Source: Helicobacter canis
Lineage (GTDB): Bacteria; Campylobacterota; Campylobacteria; Campylobacterales; Helicobacteraceae
Assembly (NCBI RefSeq): GCF_008693005.1
Contig: NZ_VXKE01000001.1
Coordinates: 124,001-188,000, forward strand
DNA length: 64,000 nucleotides
Reading direction: 5' to 3'
The translations under genes were made by a program, and so were the position numbers. Positions 38,735-47,129 of the stretch are shown in pieces (the first letter of the stretch is position 1; each line of letters opens with the position of its first letter). Under the pieces are notes generated by a model. The model did not search any database, had not been told where the DNA came from, and saw only the letters and a list, made by a program, of their open reading frames with translations.

Positions 38735-38740
38735 TATAAT
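38735..38740 (+). promoter_or_regulatory. -10 box TATAAT for tRNA-Leu
   Basis: TATAAT 17 nt before the first base of the tRNA, in a palindrome with the opposite-strand -10. Confidence 0.6.
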
Positions 38741-38757
38741 GCCCATTTTATTTGTTT

Positions 38758-38842
38758 GCGGAAGTGGCGAAACTGGCAGACGCACCAGACTTAGGATCTG
38801 GCGCCGCAAGGCATGGAGGTTCAAGTCCTCTCTTCCGCACCA
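38758..38842 (+). tRNA. tRNA-Leu (anticodon TAG)
   Basis: 85 nt including an encoded CCA. The acceptor GCGGAAG pairs with CTTCCGC, with A as discriminator. The anticodon stem CCAGA/TCTGG encloses CTTAGGA, anticodon TAG, reading CUA and related Leu codons. A long variable arm (GCGCCGCAAGGCAT region) marks a class II tRNA. The T arm GAGGTTCAAGTCCTC is canonical. Confidence 0.97.
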
Positions 38843-38917
38843 CTTTCTTAAGTCCTACATCTACAATACTTAAAGCTAGAATCTATCTATACAAATCCCA
38901 CCAAGATTGAGCGTGCG

Positions 38918-39283
38918 CTATGGTGTTAATGTCAATTCTTTCGTGCTGCGGATAGTTTGCCCTGTGCGGCGATTGATGGCTTCAATATACATAGCTACCC
39001 TATCTCCAATGATCTCAAACCCACCTATATAATCAGCATCTAGCACAAAATCCCCAGAAGTAATATGCGAGGCAAGGCAGATTCTAGCTACTTGCTCTAG
39101 CGAGCGTAGATACAAAGCAGACTGGAATCGTATATGCGAGTTTGTCAGCCTATCTAGCGTAATACCCGTGCTTGTGCGGAGACTTGTGAGAAAAAAGCTA
39201 ATGAGTAGTAAAAACATAGCTGCATAGAGCAAGGCATAGGCTTTTGATACTTTGGAGTGTGGATTGGGCTTTGCTGGCTGCAT
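38918..39283 (-). CDS. Pseudopilin-like protein without Glu5 (GspK-like position)
   Basis: 121 residues from the ATG at 39283, which overlaps the stop of the gene before by one base (TAATG). A short basic leader (MQPAKPNPHSKVSKA) is followed by YALLYAAMFLLLISFFLTS, a pilin-like hydrophobic helix. The residue at +5 after the presumed cleavage site is Tyr rather than Glu, as in GspK-type tip pseudopilins. The rest is a small mixed domain. No family is recognised by name. It is the last gene of the three-gene pseudopilin set. Confidence 0.7.
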   Translation of the reverse strand: MQPAKPNPHSKVSKAYALLYAAMFLLLISFFLTSLRTSTGITLDRLTNSHIRFQSALYLRSLEQVARICLASHITSGDFVLDADYIGGFEIIGDRVAMYIEAINRRTGQTIRSTKELTLTP

Positions 39284-39714
39284 TAGCGTAGCCAGCCTAC
39301 ACGATTGATACAAAATGTCTTACTGCCAAGATCTGTGCATACATCTATGCTAAAGGCACTATTAGGCAAGGTCTTTACATCAAATCTCGTAATATCTTGT
39401 GCCAATAACACACCATCAAGAAATAGCGCGCTTCCTTGCAGGCTAATCGTATGCGATGCGCTCTGCAGTGTAGAATCTACAAATACAAAGCTAGATTCTG
39501 TCTCTAGGTAGTTACGCACAATATCTGCGGTATTAGATAGTGAAATTTGCGCAAGGCTTACGCTAGTTTTTGCGATAGAGTGCCTGTGAAGCGATAGGGC
39601 GACTTGCACTAGTGTAATAGAGATAAGTGACAAAATCACAATACCAAACACAAGCTCCATTAGCACAAATGCCCTTGCAGTGCTGGAAGCTACGGAGACT
39701 TTGGCTTGTCGCAT
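39283..39714 (-). CDS. Prepilin-type pseudopilin
   Basis: 143 residues. A leader ending TARA precedes FVLMELVFGIVILSLISITL. Cleavage after Ala15 would put Phe at +1 and Glu at +5 (Glu20), the prepilin peptidase motif with Ala at -1. The C-terminal domain has two Cys (DVCTDLGSKTFC), probably a disulphide. It overlaps the gene before by 25 nt and the gene after by one base, so the three are translated as a unit. Function in secretion or DNA uptake is inferred. Confidence 0.77.
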   Translation of the reverse strand: MRQAKVSVASSTARAFVLMELVFGIVILSLISITLVQVALSLHRHSIAKTSVSLAQISLSNTADIVRNYLETESSFVFVDSTLQSASHTISLQGSALFLDGVLLAQDITRFDVKTLPNSAFSIDVCTDLGSKTFCINRVGWLR

Positions 39715-40064
39715 ACTTGTGGGACAAAAAGCTTAAAGGTGCTTTGAGACTGAGTAGTGCTAAATAGCTCCCCCTCGCAAAACAATCCATCGTTACCAAG
39801 GATAATGTGCGGCTTTGGGGCGATTTTAGATTCTAGCTCTTGGAGTGCTTTCTCCTGCACGATGTCTAGCTCAGCTACGGGTAGCTCGCCACTTGCAGAC
39901 CTAGAGAGATAAAACTGCGCTAGAATCCCAAACGCCACCCCAATGACAACAAGCGCAAACACGATCTCTAACATCACAAACGCATAAGAATAGCGCGCAA
40001 AATAGGAAGAAACACGCACCCGATCAATCGCACAAGCATTGGAGCGCACAATAAAATCTAGCAT
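39690..40064 (-). CDS. Prepilin-type pseudopilin
   Basis: 124 residues. A 28-residue basic leader ends SYA, then FVMLEIVFALVVIGVAFGIL. Cleavage after Ala28 gives Phe +1 and Glu +5 (Glu33). The remainder is a short soluble domain with two Cys. It starts directly at the stop of the FixH-like gene, with no gap. It is first of the three pseudopilin-like genes, all downstream of the cbb3 oxidase genes on the same strand. Confidence 0.75.
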   Translation of the reverse strand: MLDFIVRSNACAIDRVRVSSYFARYSYAFVMLEIVFALVVIGVAFGILAQFYLSRSASGELPVAELDIVQEKALQELESKIAPKPHIILGNDGLFCEGELFSTTQSQSTFKLFVPQVCDKPKSP

Positions 40065-40820
40065 CTATTGTGGCTTTGGCATACTGAAAAACTCTTTTTC
40101 CAGCACGACAAAGAGATCCTTGCAGCAATCCTGTGCGCCTTGCTGTGCTGGATTTTGCTTGGCTGTAATTTGTAGCGAGATAATCCAGCGTCCTTCTGGC
40201 TCTATCTCAAATGATGGGCTTACAAACACCTGCTCCCTAGCGTCAAACATCATCTTTCCTATTGGAATCTGCGCGCCCTTATGCTCTGGAACACTCTTTA
40301 CAAATGAGCCATCTTTAGTGTCATAAATATAAATCTCTTGGGCTTTAATATCGCCTATTTTTTGGATAAACACCTCGATACTAAGCTCCGGCAAGGTTTG
40401 GGATTTACTATCAACCTTGTCAGCAAGCAAGTAGATTGTATTAAGCGTTTTGGTAAGTAAGATGTTTGGCGAGTTATCTTCTTGCTTATCTCTATGTGGA
40501 GGGCGTAAGTATGGGGAATTTGGCTTTAGCACACTATCTTTTGTGGGCTTGAGATTTGCCTGAATGTAAAAATCATAATGCTCTTGCAATGCACTTGTGT
40601 CTTCAAGTAGCTGATTGATCATCGTGTCTGTATCAGAATGCTTTTGAAAAAATGGACGATCGTCATAAACCGGGTGCTTTACAGAAATATACACAGAGAT
40701 ACAAATCAAAATGATACCGATAAAAATCGCAAGCAAAATGCCATAGGGCCACAAATTTCTCGGCTTTTTTTGCGTAGTATTAGAATCTTGGACAGAATTA
40801 TTTGAAATATTTACTCCCAT
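40065..40820 (-). CDS. FixH/CcoH-like oxidase assembly protein
   Basis: A 251-residue protein with a cytoplasmic N-terminus, one membrane helix (WPYGILLAIFIGIILICISVYI) and a periplasmic domain with D-x-x-F-F-x-K after the helix. This is the arrangement of FixH/CcoH proteins, which help assemble cbb3 oxidase. It is longer than typical FixH. Position at the end of the ccoNOQP unit supports the role. AAGGA precedes the ATG at 40820. Confidence 0.7.
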   Translation of the reverse strand: MGVNISNNSVQDSNTTQKKPRNLWPYGILLAIFIGIILICISVYISVKHPVYDDRPFFQKHSDTDTMINQLLEDTSALQEHYDFYIQANLKPTKDSVLKPNSPYLRPPHRDKQEDNSPNILLTKTLNTIYLLADKVDSKSQTLPELSIEVFIQKIGDIKAQEIYIYDTKDGSFVKSVPEHKGAQIPIGKMMFDAREQVFVSPSFEIEPEGRWIISLQITAKQNPAQQGAQDCCKDLFVVLEKEFFSMPKPQ

Positions 40821-40829
40821 ATAGAATCC

Positions 40830-41480
40830 TTATGAAGAAGATTTACGAGAAAAATGCGCAAGCGCAAAAAGCCCCAGCAAAATCAGCACCATAGCATACA
40901 TAATAAAACGCACAAAAGAGCGCACGCCCTGCTCGTTTGTGCTGATATTGTGCTCAAATTTTACAGCATATTGGCTAGCGATTATGTCAGCAATCTCAGC
41001 ATAGCCATTGAGCAAAATCGCCGAAAGACGCTGCGGTGTAATGTCTTGCTCCTTTTCTGGGATAAGCGGTGCCATATAGTCAAAATACACAGAATCCAAC
41101 ACTTTTGCCCCAAGAAATGCCTGCAAATCACTACTGCTAATAAGGTCAAATTTCCGCTTTTGCACAAATAGCGAAACAACAACATAGGGCTGCTGAAGCT
41201 GCGCATAAACTATCGATTGATATTCTTTGCGCGCCTGCTTAGTTGGATATTTTGGAGGGATAGCAATATCATCAATAATATCAACATACACTCTAATGCC
41301 GGTCTTTTGAAAAATCTCTGCTGAGAGAAGTTGTATTAGCTCCTGTGTCTTTGACACAAGAACGCCGTGTGTATTGCCGATAACATAGCCATTAGGGGAT
41401 CGGCTACTACTATCGGCATATAGTAATGCAGAAGCAAAACATAGCGCAATTAAAGCAAGTCTTTTTAAAAATAGCTTCAA
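40830..41480 (-). CDS. TPM-domain (TLP18.3/Psb32-like) membrane protein
   Basis: A 216-residue protein. A signal peptide (ALIALCFASALLYA) is followed by a TPM domain (GVLVSKTQELIQLLSAEI, then KTGIRVYVDIIDDIA) and a C-terminal membrane helix with a basic end. The start is TTG at 41480 with AAGGA 5 nt upstream; the ATG just ahead is out of frame. It sits in the run of small genes following ccoP in Helicobacter and Campylobacter. Molecular function is unknown. Confidence 0.75.
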   Translation of the reverse strand: MKLFLKRLALIALCFASALLYADSSSRSPNGYVIGNTHGVLVSKTQELIQLLSAEIFQKTGIRVYVDIIDDIAIPPKYPTKQARKEYQSIVYAQLQQPYVVVSLFVQKRKFDLISSSDLQAFLGAKVLDSVYFDYMAPLIPEKEQDITPQRLSAILLNGYAEIADIIASQYAVKFEHNISTNEQGVRSFVRFIMYAMVLILLGLFALAHFSRKSSS

Positions 41481-41489
41481 GCCATTCCT

Positions 41490-41594
41490 TCACACTAGAT
41501 GTAAAAGCCCATCAGGAATAAAGGCAATCACAATAGACACAACACCCAAAACAACTAACAACGCACCCAATAATTTTTCTGCTGCTGTAAACAT
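41490..41594 (-). CDS. 34-residue membrane microprotein in the cco cluster
   Basis: A short frame starting with ATG at 41594, preceded by a near-perfect AAAGGAGAG ribosome site, ending TGA at 41490. It encodes MFTAAEKLLGALLVV followed by more hydrophobic residues (one membrane helix) and a short C-terminus PDGLLHLV. It lies 11 nt after the DUF4006 gene and 9 nt before the TPM gene, in the usual operon spacing. Single-helix subunits are common in oxidase clusters, so an accessory role is plausible but not shown. Confidence 0.7.
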   Translation of the reverse strand: MFTAAEKLLGALLVVLGVVSIVIAFIPDGLLHLV

Positions 41595-41605
41595 CAAACT
41601 CTCCT

Positions 41606-41806
41606 TTATTGTGCATCTTGGAAGAAATTTTTATTTTCTACACTTTGTGCTTTAATGTCTTTGTAGTCTTTAAACTCATAGTAGTTCTGCGCGTTTGCAC
41701 TTTGGACACTCACTGCCAAGAAGCCAAAGCCTATGGCAAGCACGACAACAAGCAAAACCGCCACCAAATATCCCAAAAGCCCATTTACACCAAATAGTCC
41801 ATTCAT
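41606..41806 (-). CDS. DUF4006 family membrane protein
   Basis: A 66-residue protein. The N-terminus MNGLFGVNGLLGYLVAVLL leads into one membrane helix, followed by a polar tail (YYEFKDYKDIKAQ). The DUF4006 family is found next to ccoP in Campylobacterota. The ATG has AAGGAG upstream and lies 15 nt after the ccoP stop. Assumed accessory to cbb3 oxidase. Confidence 0.82.
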   Translation of the reverse strand: MNGLFGVNGLLGYLVAVLLVVVLAIGFGFLAVSVQSANAQNYYEFKDYKDIKAQSVENKNFFQDAQ

Positions 41807-41821
41807 CTCTTACTCCTTAAA

Positions 41822-42697
41822 TTAGTCATTCACTGCTAGAGAGCTAATATAAGCAGCTAGTGCCTCTACTTGTCTTTCGCTAAAGTTTGCATAGTTGAAA
41901 GAAGGCATCTTGCCTATAAAGCCCTTCTTACCATTTCTCAAAACCTGCTCAACAAGCACATAATCCCCATAAGTATTAAGGTTAGAAGCAAAGCCTTCTA
42001 TGCCATTTGCATTACCACTCCCATCATTAGCGTGGCAAGTAGCACAAACATTTTGATAAACAGCTTTCCCAGCTTCCACATCAGCTTGTGAGTATTTAGT
42101 AGATTTGCTAGGTGAAAAAGTCTTCATAACATAGGCTGCGACCTGTCGCTTTTCATCATCACTAGTAAGCAATCCGGGAGGCATATCCCCAGCAATATAA
42201 TTAAGCCCCTTGCTTCCCATCTCTATAGTGTGGATAATGCCTTCTTCCTTGCCCCAAGCACGAAGATTTTGCGCTTGACCATTGATACCTTCAGCATTAA
42301 GTCCGTGGCATTGTGAGCACTGCACTAGGAAAATCCCCTCGCCCATATCGATCTTATCTTGTGGTGTAAGATTTTGCCACTGCTGCTCAAACTTCTCATT
42401 GCTAGCCTTGACTTCTTCATTATATTGTCCAATTTGTGAAAAGCTCTTAAGGGGATAGCCAAAAAACATATACCAGAATCCCCAAATAATGACCAAGATA
42501 AAGATTACAAGCCACCCCATAGGAATGTCGTTTTTATACTCCTTAATACCATCCCAATCATGCTCTGTCAGCTCACCATCATTCTCCGCTGTTTTCATCT
42601 TTTTAACATAAAAACCAACCACATAGATAGTGATCACCAAGATCGCCACTGCACCCAATAAACCGATTACATTGACACTATCACTCAACCAATTCAT
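41822..42697 (-). CDS. ccoP: cbb3 cytochrome c oxidase, diheme subunit CcoP
   Basis: A 291-residue membrane-anchored diheme cytochrome c. Two N-terminal helices are followed by two cytochrome domains with CSQCH and CATCH heme sites and Met ligands in the GDMPPG and GKMPSF segments. It passes electrons from periplasmic cytochrome c to CcoO/CcoN. The start overlaps the ccoQ stop by 4 nt (ATGA) with AAAAGGAG upstream. Confidence 0.96.
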   Translation of the reverse strand: MNWLSDSVNVIGLLGAVAILVITIYVVGFYVKKMKTAENDGELTEHDWDGIKEYKNDIPMGWLVIFILVIIWGFWYMFFGYPLKSFSQIGQYNEEVKASNEKFEQQWQNLTPQDKIDMGEGIFLVQCSQCHGLNAEGINGQAQNLRAWGKEEGIIHTIEMGSKGLNYIAGDMPPGLLTSDDEKRQVAAYVMKTFSPSKSTKYSQADVEAGKAVYQNVCATCHANDGSGNANGIEGFASNLNTYGDYVLVEQVLRNGKKGFIGKMPSFNYANFSERQVEALAAYISSLAVND

Positions 42698-42906
42698 CTC
42701 TGCTCCTTTTGTGTAATTCTAGGCTCTACAAGATCATCGTGTAAGTCATCACGCACAGCTAACTCGCCATACTTCTCATAATCGCGTATTCCGTGTTTTT
42801 GCCGACTCCACATAGAAACCGCATAAGAATACAAAAACACAATAAGAACAGCTGTTACGACAAAATACACGCCCACTCGTAGATACTCTATAGTCTCCGC
42901 GCTCAT
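42694..42906 (-). CDS. ccoQ: cbb3 oxidase small subunit CcoQ
   Basis: A 70-residue protein with a single N-terminal membrane helix (VYFVVTAVLIVFLYSYAV) and a charged cytoplasmic tail. It stabilises the cbb3 complex. It lies between ccoO and ccoP, overlapping ccoP by 4 nt, in the same gene order as H. pylori and Campylobacter. Confidence 0.93.
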   Translation of the reverse strand: MSAETIEYLRVGVYFVVTAVLIVFLYSYAVSMWSRQKHGIRDYEKYGELAVRDDLHDDLVEPRITQKEQR

Positions 42907-42916
42907 ATCAAACCAC

Positions 42917-43603
42917 CTATTTTGTTCTTCGCTCTTGTCCTAAGCTGTTAAGGTAAGCTATTAATGCCACGATCTCTTTCACTTCGCCCTTTTCCAAAGC
43001 ATCTTTTATCTCTTGAGACTTCATATCATCAACGATTGCTTGGGCTTCTTGCAGGTAGATTTTTTTCGCCTCTTCAATATCTGCCCCAATAGCAACACCA
43101 CCCTCAGTATTATATGGCACAGCAAACACTTTCATCTGCGTGTATGCCTCAGCATACGCTGTATTGAAGTCTGCATCCTTAGTGTAAAGATGCTTATAGG
43201 CTGGCATTATAGAAGCTGGGACAACACTTTTTGGATCTAGCATATGTTTCTCGTGCCAATCAGTCGTCCTGCTATCACCAATTCTATGAAGATCTGGTCC
43301 TGTGCGCTTAGATCCCCATAAAAATGGGCGATCATAAGCATACTCACCATTGATACTTGCCATACCATAACGATCAGTTTCAGCTTGGAATGGACGAATG
43401 AGCTGTGAGTGGCAATTGTAGCAACCCTCATTTATATACACCTGACGCCCTGCTGTCTCCAGCAAAGAGTAAGGCTTAAGCCCAACGATTGGGCGAGAAG
43501 ACTTAGAAAAATCAGGCAAAATCTCCACAAGCCCAGCAATAGAGAACACGATCAAAAACGCTACCGTGAAAAAGAATGGATTTTTTTCCAACCAACTAAA
43601 CAT
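42917..43603 (-). CDS. ccoO: cbb3 cytochrome c oxidase, monoheme subunit CcoO
   Basis: A 228-residue membrane-anchored monoheme cytochrome c. It has an N-terminal helix, then GRQVYINEGCYNCHSQLIRP carrying the CYNCH heme site, and WGSKRTGPDLHRIG. A Met ligand is likely in VPASIMPAY. AAGGAGG lies just upstream of the ATG, 10 nt after the ccoN stop. Confidence 0.96.
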   Translation of the reverse strand: MFSWLEKNPFFFTVAFLIVFSIAGLVEILPDFSKSSRPIVGLKPYSLLETAGRQVYINEGCYNCHSQLIRPFQAETDRYGMASINGEYAYDRPFLWGSKRTGPDLHRIGDSRTTDWHEKHMLDPKSVVPASIMPAYKHLYTKDADFNTAYAEAYTQMKVFAVPYNTEGGVAIGADIEEAKKIYLQEAQAIVDDMKSQEIKDALEKGEVKEIVALIAYLNSLGQERRTK

Positions 43604-43613
43604 AGATTCCTCC

Positions 43614-45080
43614 TTATGCAGCCATAGGTGAAGCAGACTTAGGCTCGCTCTCTAGCTGTCTCGCTGCTGTTATAGTCATTACAACATTGTAGATAAACAT
43701 TACAAAGCCCACTAGATACATTGTCCCGCCGATCGCTCTTATCAAGTAGTAAGGGAAAAGCACGCTCACTGTGTCGATAAATTGGTAAGCAAGGTAGCCA
43801 TTTTGATCCACATCTCTCCACATCATTCCTTGTGTGATACCAGCGATCCACATACTAGAGAAGTAGAATACGATCCCTATTGTCATAATCCAAAATTGTA
43901 TATCCATAATCTTGCGTGAGTAGATCTCTCGCTTATACATTCTAGGAAGCATATGATAAGAAGCAGCAATAATCGTGAATCCTACCCAGCCCAGCACACC
44001 ATCATGCACATGCCCAACAATCCAGTCAGTAAAGTGTGCAAGAGCATTAACAGACTTGATTGATTGAATTGGACCTTCAAGTGTGGAAAGCATATAGAAT
44101 GTAGCTGCCAGCATAAGGAATTTTATCAATGGTGATTCTTTAAGCTGATGCCACTGCCCACGCATAGTAAGCAGCATATTAACCGCTGTCCCCCAAGAAG
44201 GTAGAATCAAAATCACGGAAAACACCATACCAAGTGTCTGCACCCAATCAGGAACAGTGGAGTAAATAACATGGTGTCCGCCCGCCCAAATATAGATAAA
44301 CATCAAACTCCAAAATGAAAATAGCGTAAGCTTATAAGAGAATATGCTCTGCCCAGATTCTTTTGGCAAGAAGTAGTAAATCACACCAATAATCCCAGAG
44401 GTGAAAACAAATGCCACAGCATTATGCCCCCACCACCACTGGATAAGCGCGTCATTGCTACCTGCATAGAGCGAAATTGAGTGCCAGATACTTCCTGTCC
44501 CAGCGACAAAGTAAGTAGGGATAGCAAGGTTATTAAAGATAAAAAGCACGGCAATAGCAGTAAAAGTAGCGATGAAATACCACAAGGAGATATAGATCAC
44601 ATTTTCTCTACGCACACCCATAGAGCCAAACATACTAACACCCCAAAGCACCCATACCACAACCACAAGCAAGTCAAGTGGCCAAGCTAGCTCTGCATAC
44701 TCCTTAGACTGCGTAATCCCAGCAAACAGAGTGATAACCGCCAAAACAAGTAGCAAAATATAAATCCAAAAATGCGCCAACCCCACAAACTTCAAAAATG
44801 GGTGTTGGTGGTAAGTGATCTTAAGCACTCTTTGCCCCAAATAATACCAAGCTGCCCAAATCCCACTTAGCGTGAAACCATAAATAATCCCATTTGTATG
44901 CAATGGTCGCAATCTACCAAAAATACCATACTCACCAGCAATATAATTTAGATCTGGAAACGCCAACTGAAACGCAAGCACCACACCAATAAGCATACCG
45001 ATAAACCCAAATGCCAAGGTGGAGTATAAAAACAACTTTGCTATAGAATAGTCATATTCTAAGACCGCATCGCTCTGCAT
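43614..45080 (-). CDS. ccoN: cbb3 cytochrome c oxidase catalytic subunit CcoN
   Basis: The 488-residue catalytic heme-copper subunit with about twelve membrane helices. Histidine ligands are seen in LHTNGIIYGF (heme b), WWWGHNAVAF (CuB) and GHVHDGVLGW (heme b3 and b). This high-affinity oxidase is the main terminal oxidase in microaerophilic Helicobacter. First gene of the operon; AAAAGGAGAG precedes the ATG. Confidence 0.97.
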   Translation of the reverse strand: MQSDAVLEYDYSIAKLFLYSTLAFGFIGMLIGVVLAFQLAFPDLNYIAGEYGIFGRLRPLHTNGIIYGFTLSGIWAAWYYLGQRVLKITYHQHPFLKFVGLAHFWIYILLLVLAVITLFAGITQSKEYAELAWPLDLLVVVVWVLWGVSMFGSMGVRRENVIYISLWYFIATFTAIAVLFIFNNLAIPTYFVAGTGSIWHSISLYAGSNDALIQWWWGHNAVAFVFTSGIIGVIYYFLPKESGQSIFSYKLTLFSFWSLMFIYIWAGGHHVIYSTVPDWVQTLGMVFSVILILPSWGTAVNMLLTMRGQWHQLKESPLIKFLMLAATFYMLSTLEGPIQSIKSVNALAHFTDWIVGHVHDGVLGWVGFTIIAASYHMLPRMYKREIYSRKIMDIQFWIMTIGIVFYFSSMWIAGITQGMMWRDVDQNGYLAYQFIDTVSVLFPYYLIRAIGGTMYLVGFVMFIYNVVMTITAARQLESEPKSASPMAA

Positions 45081-45110
45081 TTTCTCTCCTTTTTGTAAGA
45101 AATTGGGACT

Positions 45111-45116
45111 ATTCTA
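45111..45116 (-). promoter_or_regulatory. -10 box TAGAAT for the cco operon
   Basis: TAGAAT on the minus strand, 30 nt before the ccoN ATG. A TTAATC/GATTAA dyad (45166-45180) lies about 50 nt further upstream. Confidence 0.45.
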
Positions 45117-45191
45117 GCTTATTTTTCCCTTTTGTAGTCTTAAATTTTACTTTTTGGCAGGGGAATTAATCTTTGATTAACCAAAATATCC

Positions 45192-47129
45192 TTACAAAGT
45201 ATCAATACAATCTATATCCACTTCTATCTCGCCAAGATTCTCCATAGCACGCAGCATATCGCTATGTTTTTGCGCACTTAGCAAGATATGAAACCGCCAT
45301 TTATCTGCTATGCGCTCAATTGCATTTGCCCCATACCCTAGCACTTCAACGCCATCTCCAGCCCGCAAGGCTTGCAAAATTGCCAGCATACTCTCCTGCG
45401 CTTTTGCCTTAGAGCGATGATCACAATGGATCATCGCAAGTCGTCTAAAAGGTGGGTAGGAAGATGAGCGATATGCAAGCTCCCATTGCAAAAACACTTC
45501 ATAATCATCTAAAAACCCCTTAAGCCACTCACTCTGCAAGCTCTGTATAAATACTTTTCCACTCTCCTTGCGCCCAGCACGCCCAGCAATCTGGTGCAAA
45601 AGTGCCACACCACGCTCAAGGCTGCGAAAATCCCCGCCTTGCAGCACATAATCAATCCCCAGCACACACACAAGTGCGACATTGTGGTAATCGTGCCCCT
45701 TGCTTAACATCTGCGTGCCTACAAGAATGTCAATCTCCCCAGATTTAAACGCGCTAAGTGTGGCGGCAAGCTTATTTTGCGTGGTGATATGATCTCTGTC
45801 AAATATCGCAATGCGCGCTTGGGGGAAGATCGCTTGCAAGTCGGCGGCGACTTGCGCAGTGCCAATGCGCTTGCTTGAGAGATTTTCACCACCACACTTA
45901 GGACAAAGACTAGGCAGCACCTCTCTATAATCACAATAATGGCAGCACAGCATATCGCGCGATAGATGCACGCTCATATTTACACTACAAAATGGGCACA
46001 CAAAGCCATAGCCACACTCTAGGCATAGCAGGGATTTAAAATTCGCGCGAGTGGGGACAAATACAATCGCTTGCTTTTGCTGCTGTAACACTTCTTGCAG
46101 TAGCAAAAGCAGCCTATCGCTTAGGGAAGTAAAAGTGGATTCTAGGATAAATTCCTTTTGCGCTTGGTAGAATCCACCTTTTATACGGAAGAGATAGCCG
46201 CCATCTTTGGCGCGTTTGTAGCTTGTGAGGCTTGGCGTGGCAGAGCCTAGCACAGCCTTAATACCTGCGTGCCTACTTAGCAAAACAGCCAAATCACGCG
46301 CATTATACCTAGGGCTACTCATCGACTTATACGCATCATCGTGCTCCTCATCGACAATAACCACCCCTATGTTTGCAAGTGGTAAAAATAGCGCACTGCG
46401 TGCGCCTGCGATGATTTTTATCTGCTGATTATGCAAACCTTGTAGGATTTCCTTCTTTTTGCGCGGCGAAACCTTGCTATGCCAAAGTGCTACACAATCC
46501 CCAAATACCCCCTGCAATCTCGCTAGAGTTTGTGGAGTTAGGGCAATTTCTGGCATAAGAAACAGCGCAGCTTTATCTTCACACAAAGCGCACGCTATGG
46601 CGTGGAAGTAAATTTCTGTTTTCCCACTACCTGTATCGCCAAAGAGTAGGCTTAAAGGTTTAGATTCTATAAACGCATAGGCTTTTGCTTGAGTGGGGCT
46701 TAGTGCGGGGAGTTTAGAGAAGATTTGCTGCTTTTGTGCGCGATTAAGCCTAGAGCGCAAGGGTATATCATAAAATCTCAAAGCTCCACTTGATAAGGGA
46801 TTTAGATTCTGTCTTAATGGCGTTGCTAGCGCAAGTGTGGGGGTGTGCGCAAATGCGAGAAAAAGCTTGTAAGACTCTGGCAGATTTGCACGATAATAGT
46901 AAGCAATAAAGCGCGCTAAAAATCGCTGCACACTTCCAAAATACCCCCGCACATCTATGATATTTTTACAAGTAAAATCTGGTGCTTGTGTTTGTGCAAT
47001 CACCACGCCATCATAGATTTTTTTGCGGACTTGTATGCCTACAAGTGTGCCTACTGCAAGGGGAGTTTGCGCAGTGTAGGTAAGCAAAGGCGAGCGCACC
47101 CCAAGCGGTGCGATATGGTAAAAAGGCAT
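45192..47129 (-). CDS. priA: Primosomal helicase PriA
   Basis: A 645-residue helicase that restarts stalled replication forks. Walker A reads GDTGSGKTE, the DEXH box is VDEEHDDAYKS, and a helicase C-terminal half carries QIAGRAGR. Between them are eight Cys in C-x2-C pairs (CLECG, CPFC, CHYCD, CPKCGG) for two zinc ions. Its ATG overlaps the stop of the upstream small gene by one base. It is slightly shorter than E. coli PriA, as usual in Helicobacter. Confidence 0.96.
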   Translation of the reverse strand: MPFYHIAPLGVRSPLLTYTAQTPLAVGTLVGIQVRKKIYDGVVIAQTQAPDFTCKNIIDVRGYFGSVQRFLARFIAYYYRANLPESYKLFLAFAHTPTLALATPLRQNLNPLSSGALRFYDIPLRSRLNRAQKQQIFSKLPALSPTQAKAYAFIESKPLSLLFGDTGSGKTEIYFHAIACALCEDKAALFLMPEIALTPQTLARLQGVFGDCVALWHSKVSPRKKKEILQGLHNQQIKIIAGARSALFLPLANIGVVIVDEEHDDAYKSMSSPRYNARDLAVLLSRHAGIKAVLGSATPSLTSYKRAKDGGYLFRIKGGFYQAQKEFILESTFTSLSDRLLLLLQEVLQQQKQAIVFVPTRANFKSLLCLECGYGFVCPFCSVNMSVHLSRDMLCCHYCDYREVLPSLCPKCGGENLSSKRIGTAQVAADLQAIFPQARIAIFDRDHITTQNKLAATLSAFKSGEIDILVGTQMLSKGHDYHNVALVCVLGIDYVLQGGDFRSLERGVALLHQIAGRAGRKESGKVFIQSLQSEWLKGFLDDYEVFLQWELAYRSSSYPPFRRLAMIHCDHRSKAKAQESMLAILQALRAGDGVEVLGYGANAIERIADKWRFHILLSAQKHSDMLRAMENLGEIEVDIDCIDTL

